From: Trileptium ribeirensis
Taxonomy: Eukaryota > Nematoda > Enoplea > Enoplida > Thoracostomopsidae
Length of the DNA stretch: 64,000 bases
Reading direction: 5' to 3'
NCBI GenBank assembly: GCA_030248225.1
Contig: JASANE010000493.1
Coordinates: forward strand, 124,001-188,000
The translations under genes were made by a program, and so were the position numbers. Within the stretch, counting starts at the first letter, position 1. Every line of letters begins with the position of its first letter. Below the pieces are notes generated by a model. The model did no database searches and was not told the origin of the DNA. It saw nothing but the letters and a program-made list of their open reading frames with translations. Shown here piece after piece: positions 35,640 through 49,069 of the stretch.

Positions 35640-38600
35640 GCGAAAAACCGAATAAAATTAAGCCTTTTTTCCGTTTTTCCGTAACAAGAGTTTGCGATTC
35701 GATATCGGTAATGACAGATTAGGATGGATGGCGGGTTCACCTTAAGCTTACTCACGCATTAGTGTCCAACCCCTCCTGGGCGATATACAAACTGTGGTTC
35801 CCGAGCCAAGCTTTAACTCCCCACCCCCTCCCCCCGACCATTTTAGCAGTTACTACAAAACGAGGCGAAATTGAATAAAATAATGGGAAAACATTGGAAA
35901 AATGAGAATGGTTTCCCCGCCACGCCCAGTAGAGCTATGTAGCCCGTAATCCCACGGCCTTGCACACCTAGGGTATACACCCATATAATAGAATACAAAA
36001 TTTCCGTGCGTTCTAGAGTCCAATTCTGGAATTTTCACTGAAATACGTCCTTTACCCGGTCTAATATGATTTTAATTTATTCGAAAAGCAAAATAAACAA
36101 TAAATGCTTTTACCCCTTCGATGACCGCAACGGAATTATGTTAAAAGGCACAACACTTCAAAAGATTGTCTTTTCCCATCAAACTTCCCAGGTTTTTGCA
36201 TTTTATAGTCAAATTCCTGGCGTTTCCGAGTTATTTTTCATATTACCGGTTGCGGGCACCTAAGTAATAAAGATCAAACCAAACCTAATTATTCGGAACT
36301 GGTCAGTGATAGTTCGGGCCAGATGGAACCACTTTGACCGGATCACTAAGTAAACCGGGTCACACGCTTTGACCCAGTTTAATTTCAATCCCACCATATA
36401 ACCAAAAGCCGTAATCCAAGACGGAGCATTACTAAGGCTGTAGATCCATAGCTAACACAATCAGACTTTCGATTGTTACTAACTTCCTCGTAGCTTCAAT
36501 GTGCTGGAAAAGTGTGTGTTGAAGGCATCCATCTCAGTTTGTTGTGTTTATATTTAATACCAATTTAATTACACACAAACCTTTTTATTCTGGTCGAATT
36601 GACTCGTTGATCAATTGCTTCGATTAAGTTTTACACGTATTCATCGTTGGGGAACTGGAATTTGAGGAGGCCTCTCAGCTTTATATTTTTTACTTTCATC
36701 TGCACGCTCCACTGAACTGTACTCAACTTAACAGACCAGAGCATTTTGCCTAGTTCTTTATCTGCTCACCTCGTCCAACCAAAATAATTGCCAACTCAAG
36801 TGCATGTTAACCAACCTCTGCGACGACGAGCGCTCTACATTCGCAGTAAGAAGTCAGCCGGAATGATAGAAGGTTGGTTGGAGTGTGTTGGATGTAAGTT
36901 ATGTTGGAAAGCAAAATATAAAGCCCCGAAGGGCAATATATGTTCCTTTCTACTAAAGATAAAAAATTTTGCGCTAAGGGTGGCTTGACTATGGAGCATA
37001 GCCGAGTCTATCCTGCCATGTCTGAAGAACCACAAATCTGTCGGAGCCAAGTATGTTTGGAAAAGCTGGGGTCCCTTCTTAAAAGTTCTAAAAGCAACTA
37101 TTCATATAGTTTGTTAGTTGGATTGTAAATTAAGATTTTTTAAATATATGTTATTCAATCGCTAACTTTTATTATTAGGAACAAGCTTAAGAACCGAGTC
37201 GAAACTGACTTTCTTTCGGAAGAACCGAGTCGAGTGGGACATGGTTTATGAAGAGCAGAGCTCTAAGGCAGAGAATAATATTTGTCTGTGAGATCCGAGC
37301 CGAACTAGACATAGTTCAGGCAGATAAGAGCCAGAGCTTGAAAATCTGACTCTTTCTCACTTTTGCTTTTTGTACATACGTTTCATATGCTAATACTTTT
37401 AAATTGCATGCAAATAGCGTACAATTAACATCAAAACACAACGCAACGACTTTCAAAACACAGAAAATGGCTGACATTTCACTTGAAAACCTGCTTTTGC
37501 CCAAGACTAGCTAAAGCGCTAGCGAAAACGAAATTGTAATTAATCCGGCTGTAATTGTGGTATGCCATGCAGATATATTCAACTATTTTCCAAAACTGTT
37601 TCATCTACGAATTTGCAGAATATGCTCCAGATGCTTTGGAAAATAGCCTTGTGATTAGGTTACTACCGGGTCACCGGGTGAGTACCATCCCGGGACAGTG
37701 GGTCACCGAGTCACAAAACGGTGACACGGTTTCATCACTAGTTCCGGCTAGGCGTATAAAATATTTCATGCTTAATACAATTTAACATATAATGTAAATT
37801 ACTCAGGACTAGCAATCCGTGCTGAAAACTACATTATATATCAAGGTTTGTCAACATATATATAATATCTTAAGAATTCTACAAATGTAAGCAGTACTTG
37901 ATAAGTACAAAATTCGACATTATAAATAGGTATACTGCTAGCAATTGAGTGCTAAGGATGTGTGTTTCTTATTTCTTTAATGTTGGCAGTACAATAAAGG
38001 AGGAGCTCACTTTCGAGGTACGTACACCATGGTTGGCTTGGCTAACAAACGACGAGAACTGTCACGAGTTTCAGACACCTAAAGTTTAAAAATTTATCAC
38101 TAAATTTAAACACGTTCGTATGGGAGAGGGGATTACCCTCCTGAAGCATCGGACCTCCACGCTCTCACATCCCCCCTCGGCGCTAACTGCCAATCCCCCT
38201 GACAGGTTATCCAACTACCCCTTCTAAAGCACCCCCAGGCGCAGAACGCATACGTGCAACCCCCATAGGCCCGGCTATCCGTCCTGGGACCTCGTACATG
38301 TATGACTAAACTTCAGGTTACCACTATCAGGTAAGCACGATGACGCACGCGCTTTTTTGAACGACAGTATCCGCTGGGTCCATTTGTCAACCGCACGACA
38401 ATCTTTCAAGACCGTAATTAGTGTTATGCAACGGCAGGCAGTCAACCTGCAGGTTAAACCATAGGCATGTTGATGGCCAACGGATGGTACCCTAACAAGA
38501 AGGCTCTATTTACTATGTTACTAACTTTAGTAAATGCTACTTATGCATTTGTTCAAAAGTTTGCTAGATTTGCCTTATGCCGAAGGTTAAAACGCAACAG

Positions 38601-40600
38601 CGAAATTGTCGATTATGCTTAGACAGACTGTGCCATGTTTTAATTACGCATGGCACTTGGGCATCAGTAGTATATAAATCGCTACCCCTGTACCAGACAC
38701 AACTAAACTAACCGGGAACCCGTTAAGCTATCCGGGTACACAAGACTGACTTCGGTTTTTCTTGTAAGCCGCAACTTCCATTTATATTTGTGTAGACGTT
38801 CAAATTAGGAATCAAATCTGTAAACACTTGTAAAAATTTGATATGGCGTCGAGCAAAAAATTGTTTCCTCCGGCCTAACATACAATACTGTGTGCTGACA
38901 TGCACATGGTGGCTAAGAAAAATAGTGTAAGTTACCACAAAAAAATCAAATGCTTGGTCTACACTGAGCTATGCAGCCATATTATAAGAAGAGTTCTGAA
39001 TTAGAAAGGTTAAATGTGCCACCCCATAACGGACCAGTTACCAGCGATTAGGTATTTTTGCACGCATTCGAGATAACATAGACATGCTATTTATTACTGC
39101 ACAGAGTAAAAGAAGTTTTGGGCTGTAGAAAATCCATAACTAAGTTTGGTTTCAATGTCCATTTATTACAGTGTATGAGTTTGGATTTCATTTGGTGACT
39201 ATGAAAAAATGGACAGCCGTAAACCAAAACTTAAACTAAGCCGTAGAGAAATCCAGGATCCAGCTTTACATGCTGAAAAACAACCTATACTTCTGTGGGA
39301 CCCCGCCTTTAAACCAAAGACAACTCGGGCAGTATACAAACAGCAATGGATTTAGAGATAAAAACGTAAATAATTTCAATATTGATAAAATAACTCCTTG
39401 TATGACGCAAAAATGCCTGAGCGCGATATGTCCCAAAATGATAGAAGCCATTACAATAGCAATCCATTGTCATATTGTTACCCTTAAACAAGAAAAGTTG
39501 AAAAGCGTTACGTTATTGGGTTAGACAAAAACTGTTTTGTAAAGTAGAGCCCGGTGTTGGCTGCCCTAAACCTGCTAACGGCAAAGGCTTACGAACATCT
39601 TAGGCCTCTACAAGTACCACAGCTGTGATTAAATTTCAGGATAGGAATATTGAAAACGGGACAATAGCATTTCATTTATACTTCTGACAGTTATATTGGA
39701 ATTTTAAGCTTTCTCATGCATAAATATTCAAGCTTGTTCACGGCATGATTTATAGCTAAAAAATCGAGTCATCATGTTAATTTGCAATAAATTGTCAATC
39801 ACTCTTCTACGCTTTTTATATTTACTGTTTATGACCGTAATAAACAGCTCAATTTTTAGCATTTGATATTTGAAGCCCTCTGTACACTCTTAATCTTAAT
39901 ACCGAATATTGTTAAAGGAAACTTTCATATTTTGTACTGAACGTACAGAAAATATTAACCTTAACATTAAGGAAATTTTTAATTTTGAAAGTTATTCCAT
40001 TAATGCATGGATTATCGTTTTCCCATAAGTGACAAGTGCCTGACATGAGGTACCCGGGCAAGACGCGCTTGTTCAATTTTAATGTTCGGTGACGGCAGTT
40101 TTTAGGTCTATTATTGAACATTGACACACACATATTAGTTACCTTGGGTTGCGAATACTTCTCATTTCTTGCCGTTTGTTGAGGCAGAGTAATGATGCCA
40201 GTTCCGATAAGGAAACTTTGTTTACCTTTGCAGCAAACTCGTACCAGTTTTACTGGTGCGTATCCTAGGGCTGTCTCGCAAAGGGGTGGGGTTGAGCCAG
40301 AGCTATGGGCAGTTATGAGTACCCGCGGGCCGGTCATGGTTAATAGTGGGCACTGCCGGATTGCATCATGTGATTCCCTGGTTCATTCAAAGAGTGCATG
40401 CAGTCAGTAAGGAATTTATTTACACATATATATAGGAGCAGCCGAAAAACCGCGACTGTCGCCTGCAAAACGTTAAGTCAAATTTTGAGTATTGATTAGG
40501 TCCTTGTTTAACGATAGTATGATTTAAAATAGCCCCAATTTGAGCTGAGTTTAACTCAATAGTCGGTTCTTTTATAACTTAACCTTCAGTGACCTTTGGC
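35640..40600. other. Intergenic stretch, repeat-rich
   Basis: No gene recognised. A possible TIR element lies at about 36290-37752, and a GC-rich island with runs of C lies at about 38110-38300. Open frames up to 141 codons (39912-40337 minus) resemble no family. A GC-rich patch at 40240-40370 shares the phrase GAGCCAGAGCTATG with GAGCCGGAGCTTTG at about 44108. Confidence 0.4.
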
Positions 40601-40607
40601 TCAATTA

Positions 40608-40955
40608 GATCAAATCAAATCCAAGTGCCAGAAATTATACCTTGCGTCGAACAGAATTTCGGTTTTTTCAATTTACAGAAATTCGGTTCGCAAATGCCCA
40701 ATTATTTAAAATTGGACTAGTCAGTGTTCGCGAACAGTTTTAATGCAAAAGTGACGTCGCAAGCAAATCAATCCAGTGGTTAAGCTCTTGGTGTTCACAA
40801 ACAAACCGTTTTATTCAAATTCAACAAATTTTAGTGGACAAAAATTTGGGTAATTTTACTTGAATTTTCTTGAACAAAATGACTAAATTTCAAACGCTAA
40901 CAGTTTCACGCCGAATCGCAATTGGGCAAAAGGGTTCCGGAAGTTGTTATTCAAA
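40608..40955 (-). repeat. Dispersed repeat family R1, copy B
   Basis: Reverse-orientation copy of 35280-35632. It carries CAGTGTTCGCGAACAG, ATGCAAAAGTGACGTCGC and CGCCGAATCGCAATTGGGC. The two copies differ by substitutions and small indels throughout, so neither is a recent arrival. Confidence 0.8.
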
Positions 40956-43900
40956 TTACAAAATAGGATTGTTAGCAGGGAATTTCAAGTTTTCTTGCAT
41001 TGGGCGTAAAAATGGATCGACTCAACGATTTTGCAGTGTACTGTAGAATGCTTTTGTCATGTGCAATCATGAATTCCAATGGCTTCAACATAAGGTTAAA
41101 ATTTGAAAACTCCAAGCCTAAAAAACCAGTGCCCGACGGTAACTAATTTTTGTAACCGCGTTGCCTAACATTTAATGTAATATATAATGATCCTTATCAG
41201 GCAAACGTTGTAAACGGTAACAGTTGAAGTTTGATTATAAGGATTCAGGTTTGTTAGCAAGAGTCTCCGTTTTTGAAGTCTTTACTGTCTGGTTATAAAA
41301 ACTTGATTGATTTTTGCATTAGAACACGTATATATTTTTTACACGTTCTTATGATCAAAATTATATATATAAAACTTAGAAATACAATATTACTCGTCGA
41401 CAAATTCAGACTCAATCATCAGTTTTACTAACGTTTAACGAGTCACACATTTACCATGTACATAGTACTATGCAGCGTTCACAGAAAAATGCGTGCACTT
41501 ATTGCACACTGTAGCACGTATGAGCATGATTATTCCTACAAAACATTTTTGAAACATATAGGAATAGTAAATATTGTTACATTTTTGTGCAATAGTTGTG
41601 CCATTTGCACGATATTTATAGGAACAAAGTTGGTTGTTGCCACAATTAATAGATTTTGTAGCAACAGTTGGTATTGTTACGTCAATTTAATTGTAGCACT
41701 AATCGTGAACATTGATACAGATATTAGTGCTATAAAGAGGGCGGACCTGCAAATTTTTTATGAATAAGCATTATTATTACCAAGTATAGGTAAACATGAT
41801 AATACATGTTACAGTGTGCAGTGAGTGCACAAATTTATCTATGAAGGCTGCATTATTGTGACGATAAGCTACAAACATTTGAGATTTTATAGGTAAACCA
41901 CAAATTATATAAATGGAATAACAGTAATAAATATTTCATTGCAATAGAAAATCATGCGTATCCTGAACCGATTCAGGCTACATCGATTTGGCTAAATTAT
42001 TTTGGTTTTTGCTTGAACGGAGCGCCTCGCTTTCCGCCCTGCTTTCGCATTCTGCATACGACATCGATAACTAATCGTTAACACGAACAGGCTAAGTTCC
42101 TGGTTGCATCGGCTGGAATGCTGTTTACACGCTTCTACCCGCACTAAACTCTTATTCAGCTCAAAGCGTGAACGTAAATTAATGTCATAATTCACACAAA
42201 AGCTCACAGTTCCACGTAATGCCTACAATATATAGACAGAAAAGATAACACAGAAGGTATCAATTTGGTTCCACAATACAGTTTAATACGTTGTAACCTG
42301 GCGTGCTCGCTGTCACCTTTTTAAAATTTTTAGATGCGCTATATATGCATAAAACTTTTAGATCTTATATTAGCAGTTGGACAGTCGCTTATTTTTTCGC
42401 CAATATTCCGAAACTGTAAATCGGAATGGAATGACTTTCGATTAGTCCAAATTTTGTTTAAACGCAACCGACCGTGATTTACTTCTCAGCGCGACTTATA
42501 TATATATACATCAAGTGGTAGATTGAATTTCGTCTCCGCCTGTAGGACTGTTAAATTTATAACTATACTAATAATCTACGAAGTTTACACAATTGATAGT
42601 GCAACAAGATCGTTTACCAGAGAGGGAATCACGTGATTCGGTACTTAACCATGCTTATTCGATACCACAACGCACCGGATGTTATAGATCAAGGAGTGGG
42701 CTGCTTTCGCTTTTCCCATCCCGCCTGCCACACTACGGAATTGACTTAATATTCGAAAGGGAAGATAACGGAGTTTGCACTGATTTAGCTAAGGGTAAAT
42801 CGTAAAAATTTCATTGTTTTTTGTCTGTTTCTGTCACTCATAAATCATCATCGGGTGGGGGGATTGCGATAATTTATAATATTAGATAGCAAAAGTGATA
42901 GAGATGTGCTCTTTACTTGAACACGAACAGTTAGCACCCCATCTTCGGGTCAAAACAGTCCAAAACAGATATTTTGTCAAATTTGGACATACGGGTACCA
43001 GCATTTCGAAGCCCATACCTCGCCAGTAAGGCTTCGCATCGAATAACCTAAACAACCAACAGAAGTTATTTCATCGAGATCTACAATTTTTCTGACCCAC
43101 TAAACTAGGCCCGAATATGGCTCATCGACAATGCCAGAAATAGAGATTTTTCAAATTTCGGCACGTTGTTACCTGTTATTCCCCTATAACGAGTGTCTAT
43201 TAGGTTATTAAGTACACTGAATACGATGGTTTCGCTATTTAGGGTCCAACTTGACTATATTATATCTTTTTATACTGTTTCAAGAGTTTTACGATCGACG
43301 ACCCCGATTTTCGAAATGTGAGTTTTCATTTGTTCGGTTATATAATGCTCACAGGACATTAAGAATGGTGTATATACGTTTTTCGGAACCAAGAATACGT
43401 TGGTCTGATTATCAGTCCGTCACTAATATTTCATAACTTTTCAGATGTTCTCAGTGGGTTTAGGGTCAATAAACCGGATTGCCAGAACATAGTCTGTTTC
43501 CAGTAGTTGAGTATTGAGTATAGCGTATCAAGAATGGTATATTATAGGAACACGCACGTATCCCTATCATGTTTTACGGCAGTACTGGTGCATTTTTTAA
43601 CAAAGATTTCAAGAATTTTGTGAAAAACTGCGCTGTACTTTCGCTTGGAGGTATACCTTTTAATAGATAAAGTTTGGTCAGTATCAGAAACACAGGACGT
43701 TGGTTACATGTTATTTCGTCCTAGCCGGTATAAGGTTCTGCACGAACGAAGAGCATTAAATTAAGAAAAAATGAAAGAACACGGCTTTGAATGAATAGAG
43801 ATTTATTTATGAAACCGTGTAATATTTCACAAACACATTCTGTGATAAAAGAATAGACACGTGCATGTCGACGTTATTTCGTTTTCCGTCATATTCCACC

Positions 43901-44039
43901 ATTTTTAGACAATGCAAAATAAAGATATACTTTTTTATATTGCTCAATTTTTTCTAGCTAGTTAGCTACGTAGCTTACCAAGTTTTCGCGATGTACCTAT
44001 TGTTTTTCTAGTGTGACGTAAAGTCGGCTATCATTAGTT
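40956..44039. other. Intergenic AT-rich stretch
   Basis: No gene recognised. 41460-41750 is rich in TTGCAC/GTGCAA motifs, like 7840-8290. A 103-codon open frame here (41456-41767) is most likely a by-product. Confidence 0.4.
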
Positions 44040-44518
44040 TTGTGCCTAAACGCAACGTCAGATCCAAGGAGAGCCGTGGGTCGGATTCAGGGGGCCTGTA
44101 GGAGGGTGGAGCCGGAGCTTTGTCATGGGGATAAATGCGGACCCGTGAGTAGCGCCTCAGAGGTTAGTGTGCAGCGCACCTGGCACGGCTGTAACTATAA
44201 CGGGGGTGCGACGCCTTGGGGATAGTGGTTAGACGCGGTGCTTCGAAGGGGTGCCACGCCTAGGGAAATACGTCGCTTCAAGATGGGATCTCCGAAGCGA
44301 CGTATTGGGAGAAGATGCGGCACCTAAGGTTGGTGGTGTGGCGGCACGGCAGGGGGTGCTGCGCTTGTTAGACTGCGGCGCCTCGGGGTGGGGTGCGCCT
44401 TTGGGAGAAGGATGGTGTGGCGCCTCGGGGTGGGAAAAGTGTGCTGTGGCGAAAGAGGGGGTGCTGCGCGGAAGTCTCGGGATCCCTCCACCGTGAAATC
44501 CAGGATCCGACACTGCCC
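44040..44518. repeat. GC-rich minisatellite-like patch, possible hAT-type right end
   Basis: Imperfect repeats of GGCGCCTCGGGGTGGG-like units (44320-44460) raise GC far above background, and open frames occur on both strands as a result. On the minus strand the right end reads CAGTGTCGGATCCTGG, a hAT-like terminus, and CAACGTCAGATCCAAGG near 44053 could be a degraded partner. Target duplication is only weakly similar. Confidence 0.45.
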
Positions 44519-45174
44519 AGAAGTTTACTGGATATTTATTATAGGTGGCAAAGACCCACTTTTCAACTTCTTGTTGGACCCGGGCTCTTTGTGAACAGTA
44601 TTCGGCTCTTCGATAAATAAAGCAAGAACCAACTCTCTGCCCCCAACAATAAAATTTTGCGACTCATATTATTTAGATAGAACATATTACGCAAATCGTC
44701 AAATAAACTATATAGTCGATTTTAGAGCTTTTAAGAGCAGAGCGGATGTATTCTCTACTATTCTTGCTTTTGGTAGATCATTGTGCTATAACATCACTTG
44801 TTATAATAATGTTTGTTGTTTTGGAAAAGAACATTTAAAAGCCGAATCAAATTTTTCCCGATATATTGGACTAAATTCAGATAACATATAGAGCTCTGGC
44901 TAGGCACTTCAAATAGCGTGGCAAGCTCGGCTCGGCCCTAAGACTAACCCAAGCCTAGAGCCCAAATTCTCAGTTGTATTGAAGCTTGATTATTTTCTCA
45001 AACTAGTGTCCATCGATTCCCAGGCGTCAGGAAAAACCTAAGTTTTACATCTAAAAATAAATATCAAACTCGAACAACACAATGGTTCAATAAACATAAT
45101 TTAACCCGGAATCTGATGTTTATTTCATGACCATGTAAAAGGAAAAATGTACAAGGTAGCAATTCTGGGACGTA
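44519..45174. other. Intergenic AT-rich stretch
   Basis: Nothing recognised. Confidence 0.4.
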
Positions 45175-45383
45175 CAGTCGCGGCCAAAAATAAGTGCCAT
45201 CAAAAACGATGGAAAATTTCGGTTAATCACAGTCGATGGAAATTTCGATCAACCCAAAAGAATCGAAATTTTACAATTTTGAAATTTATCTAACTGTGCT
45301 AAAATCGAAAACGATCGAAATTTCGTTTAATCGAAATTATCGATATTTCGATCGATTATTTTGCACAATTCTGCCCGTGATTG
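45175..45383. mobile_element. Tc1/mariner-like MITE, copy 2
   Basis: Flanked by TA (45173-45174 and 45384-45385). It begins CAGTCGCGGCCAAAAATAAG and ends with the inverted CCGTGATTG. The interior is a near-palindrome of TCGAAATTTCG motifs. No transposase. Confidence 0.85.
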
Positions 45384-46368
45384 TAACACGTAAATGCATT
45401 ACGTTGATTCATGTAAAATTTTGGAAACAAGGTTTCAAAATTTATGTTAATGTTCACTGCGTGTATTCGAAATACGTTTTAATGCTAATAATATCGTAAT
45501 AAGAGAAACTTCTTGCCGTAGCACTGCGATTAAATAGCCGGCCGGCCAACAAGTCGTTGATTCAACGGCAACCTTTAGAGCCGTCGGGCAGCCCAAAATT
45601 TTATCCACACTAGATGTTGCTTAGCACTATTGCAGCGTCGAACTTTGTTTCCAAATTTTTACATGAACAAACATATGCATTTTACATAAATAAAGATATT
45701 TGATTGTATGTTTAGCACTGTTACCTTGTTATGTTTTTAGGCATGCTAAATACGGTGATTCACTTAACTATATGTAGGCTAGCACAAACACTTCCAGCGT
45801 TTTCAGTTGGTTTCGATGGTTTAGTGTGGACGAGGTTTTAGGGTTTTCAATCAATTCAGGGATGCAGAGGTGTAGTGTACTATACAAACACAAAGCCTGT
45901 TACAATGTGATTTCACAAAATTACCACTTGATGAAACCACGCTCGGTTCATTTTGTCTTCGCTTGCGAGTTACTAGTATTACTGCATGAATAAGCTACAA
46001 GTCTTAATGTGTGGTGTATCATTATAGCCAAAATGGCTGCAAATAAATAAATAAAGCTGGTTTGGCAAGCTGTAAGGATAAAATTAGTCACTTATAAAAT
46101 TTACAGTAGCTACACTCTACATAAATTTAGATATTAACCGCCGGGTTGAAAACCGTAGGTCTCACCAAATATTAATTCACTCGCCATTAGTACGTTAGGC
46201 TGAAGTGTTTTACACAAACACCATAAATACATACACAAAAATTGCCAAAAGTTGAAGCCTAGTGACGGTTGCTAGAAACCGACGATAGTCTCTTTTTATT
46301 GGGTTCAGCCGATTGTGAATGCAACTTCAAAATCCTATTTTCACAACTACTATTTAAAGATTCAAGTA

Positions 46369-46611
46369 CAGTCACGGCCAGAAATAAGTGCAATCGAAAA
46401 CGATCGAAATCGCAATCGATCGAAAATTCGATTAATCGAAATCGAAATCAATCGAAATTTCGTTTACTCGAAAAAAATTGAAATTTAAAAATTTTTAAAT
46501 TTATCTAATTGCGCGAAAATCGAAAACGATCGAAACTTATCGAAATTTCGTTTAATCAAAATCGATCGAAATTTCGATCGATTATTTTGCACTTATTTCT
46601 GGCCGTGACTG
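46369..46611. mobile_element. Tc1/mariner-like MITE, copy 3 (best preserved)
   Basis: 243 bp flanked by TA on both sides. The left terminus CAGTCACGGCCAGAAATAAG is matched exactly in inverse at the right end (CTTATTTCTGGCCGTGACTG). The interior carries tandem CGATCGAAA/TTTCGATCG motifs and can fold into one hairpin. It sits just beyond the 3' end of the SOCS gene. Confidence 0.95.
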
Positions 46612-46920
46612 TATTGTTTATTTTGTACTTTATTTACTAAGCCAGTAGCTCCAAGTATTTTTATATCTATTGCTTTATTTTTCAATTAAACTGCAATTTC
46701 AACCCAGCCGAAATAAAACAGAATCTAGTATTGTTCATCATGCCTCCACTATGAGCCTTCCAACCACCGAAAAAATGACTGTAGCAAAATTTACACTAAT
46801 ATTAAGGTATTAAGTGTATGTAGCACACCAAAACTTACTTGTCGGTAACAAATAAGAACTGAGAATACAATACATAAAATACAATGTTACAACCAACAAT
46901 AATATATGTATTTTGTAAAA

Positions 46921-46926
46921 TTTATT
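46921..46926 (-). terminator. Putative poly(A) signal of the SOCS gene
   Basis: AATAAA on the minus strand about 30 bases after the stop codon. This would give a very short 3' UTR, so a more distal signal may also be used. Confidence 0.4.
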
Positions 46927-46954
46927 GATATGACTTAGCATTTGCTTGGTCGCA

Positions 46955-47187
46955 TTAGTAATCCAGTTTTCTGACACGAACCGGTTTTTTGTAATGATAT
47001 TCCCTCAGAAAGTCTTTCAGCTTTTTTGGTACATCAAGATTCGTTATGTTACCATATGAAACATTAGAGCACACAGTCGCCCTAGATAAGCTCTGTAAGG
47101 AGAACACTGTTGAACGTTTTAGTGGAATCGACAATAACGGTTCATAAAATAAGCATACAGCTGGGTCTTTATAGTGTTCGATTAGTT
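46955..47187 (-). CDS. SOCS5: SOCS5-like last exon: SH2 end and SOCS box
   Basis: Begins with two bases that complete a Glu codon, then LIEHYKDPAVCLFYEPLLSI, the end of the SH2 domain. The SOCS box follows: SLQSLSRATV is the BC box that binds elongin B/C, and PKKLKDFLREYHYKKPV is the cullin-box part, ending RVRKLDY and a TAA stop. The acceptor is TATTTTCAG. The SOCS box recruits a Cul5 E3 ligase to targets captured by the SH2 domain. Oddity: the cysteine normally found in the BC box is serine here (TCT instead of TGT), and the LPxP of the cullin box is reduced to DVP. Confidence 0.95.
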
Positions 47188-49069
47188 CTGAAAATATATT
47201 GATACATAAAAACATTCACAATAACATTTTGAAAAATCCACGAACTATTTTCACGAATCATGAGACAGAAAAACACTGAATCACTGTTGAGCATCAAATC
47301 ACCACATCCTTAAAAACACATGTTTTACACAAGCGAATTCTTACAAATCAAAATAATTTAAACAAGAGTGTGTAGTACGCATTAACAACCGTAACCTTTC
47401 CGCGACAAGATTTTCAGTACAGGTCGACATATGGCCGCGGTAGAAATAAGAAGGACTAATTACAAGATATCTCAGCGAGCACAAAGGTTAAAAAATTATC
47501 ATATCGAAATATTATTTAGTACCCAGTATAGTGTTGCGCCTATTGCTTAGGCTGCTATCTAATTCTGAAACGTAAAAATTTTACTACAAACTTCGGCATG
47601 TGGATACTGACAAACCACGAAATCTGAGCTTCGTTCCCGCAAAACATTGCCAAATCAGGAATGGAAGATTGACAGAACCAAAACTCCCCCTACCTCCTAA
47701 GATCAGAAAGTAAACAGAACAGAACTTGGTTTCAGAATACTATGCACAATACAATGGGGAAATTATGTACATAAAGAAAAAATAAAAAAGTAACCTTTAA
47801 TGTATTGCGCTCGCATTATGGTCTATCTTTTCAAATTTAATAGGGTTTAGGCTACCCTCTCCAGAGAGTTGGGCAGCCCCCCGCAGGAGTTATCAGGTTC
47901 CAAACAGGTCATGCCCCAGGTCAACCCCCAGCACTCCCAGGTACTTTGAGGTGACATCAAACATAATCGTCCTAACAAAAAGGTTACAAAAAACTTAATA
48001 CTCTTGCTTATATTTGTGCTATTCAATCTTAGCAAAATGAAGCGCACCCTGCAGAAACAGACATTTTCAGTAGACAAATATATAATAGATATGTCACAAA
48101 AGTAACGATGTACACGTCGTAAAGACATTAGAAACATCATAAAATGCAACAACCCAAAGCTGGCGCTAGGGCCCCCGCTAAAAAGCCCCTCTCCCCCTCC
48201 CCGAATGAAATTTTGGTCCTATGGAAAGCCAGTTAAGAAATTTCGAGGATTGTTTCGCCTACCGGCCGACATGACGTGTGTCCAATTTTCGTTCTGCGGC
48301 AGTAAGACGAAAATATCTTCTACTGCACCAATAGCTTTAAAAATCACGTTAACATTAATTAATGCGCCCAGTTATTGTGGGTGGACCATCTAATTCCACT
48401 GTGCCTCAAGTCGCCGCAGTGTGCTAGATTTGAGTTGTTATTATATGTATATCATTCAATAGGAATCTTGAAATATTGGATTTTTGATTTTGAAAGAAAA
48501 TTGCTCCACAAGATCAACTGTCTTAACAGCTGAGACTTAGTTAATAAAAGCTGTTACAATACTCAATAAATATAGCCTATAATGTTACATTGGGGTCCAG
48601 TCTTGTTCATGTTTTTTCATCATTTAAGGCGCTCTACGCAACGTACTCTTCTAAGACTTTGTGCGCGACGACAGTCCTCTCAAGCATAATGCACAACATG
48701 GGACAGGAATGAGTCTCCAACAAAATAGTACTCATTGCCCTGGTCGAGGTTAGGCGCTCCCACGCGTCTCTTTGTAAAAAATGTCAGAATATGCCCTGTA
48801 GCAAGTTGGAGTGTGAAAGACTAAATGCTGGGATTTGTAAGCCGGCCACTACGATAGAGGATACAAACCACGACAAAACGTCAAGCACTGTTGGTTTCTC
48901 GGCAGGATGAGTGCTAGGAAATCCTCATAGGGCTTTGTAAACCTTTATGCAAATGAACCATTCGTGCCAAACCGTGCTACTACGTGCTGGGTAAACGACG
49001 TGCGCCGTTCGGTTGCCCGCAGCATTAATAATGGGCAAAGCACAATACATCATTCGATTAAGCTAGCAA

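Noticed and set aside
39912..40337. 141-codon minus-strand frame as a gene.
   Set aside because: No recognisable domain, no splice context and AT-rich low-complexity C-terminal part.
44229..44513. Pro/His/Ser-rich 94-codon minus-strand frame as a gene.
   Set aside because: It is produced by a GC-rich minisatellite that is open on both strands.
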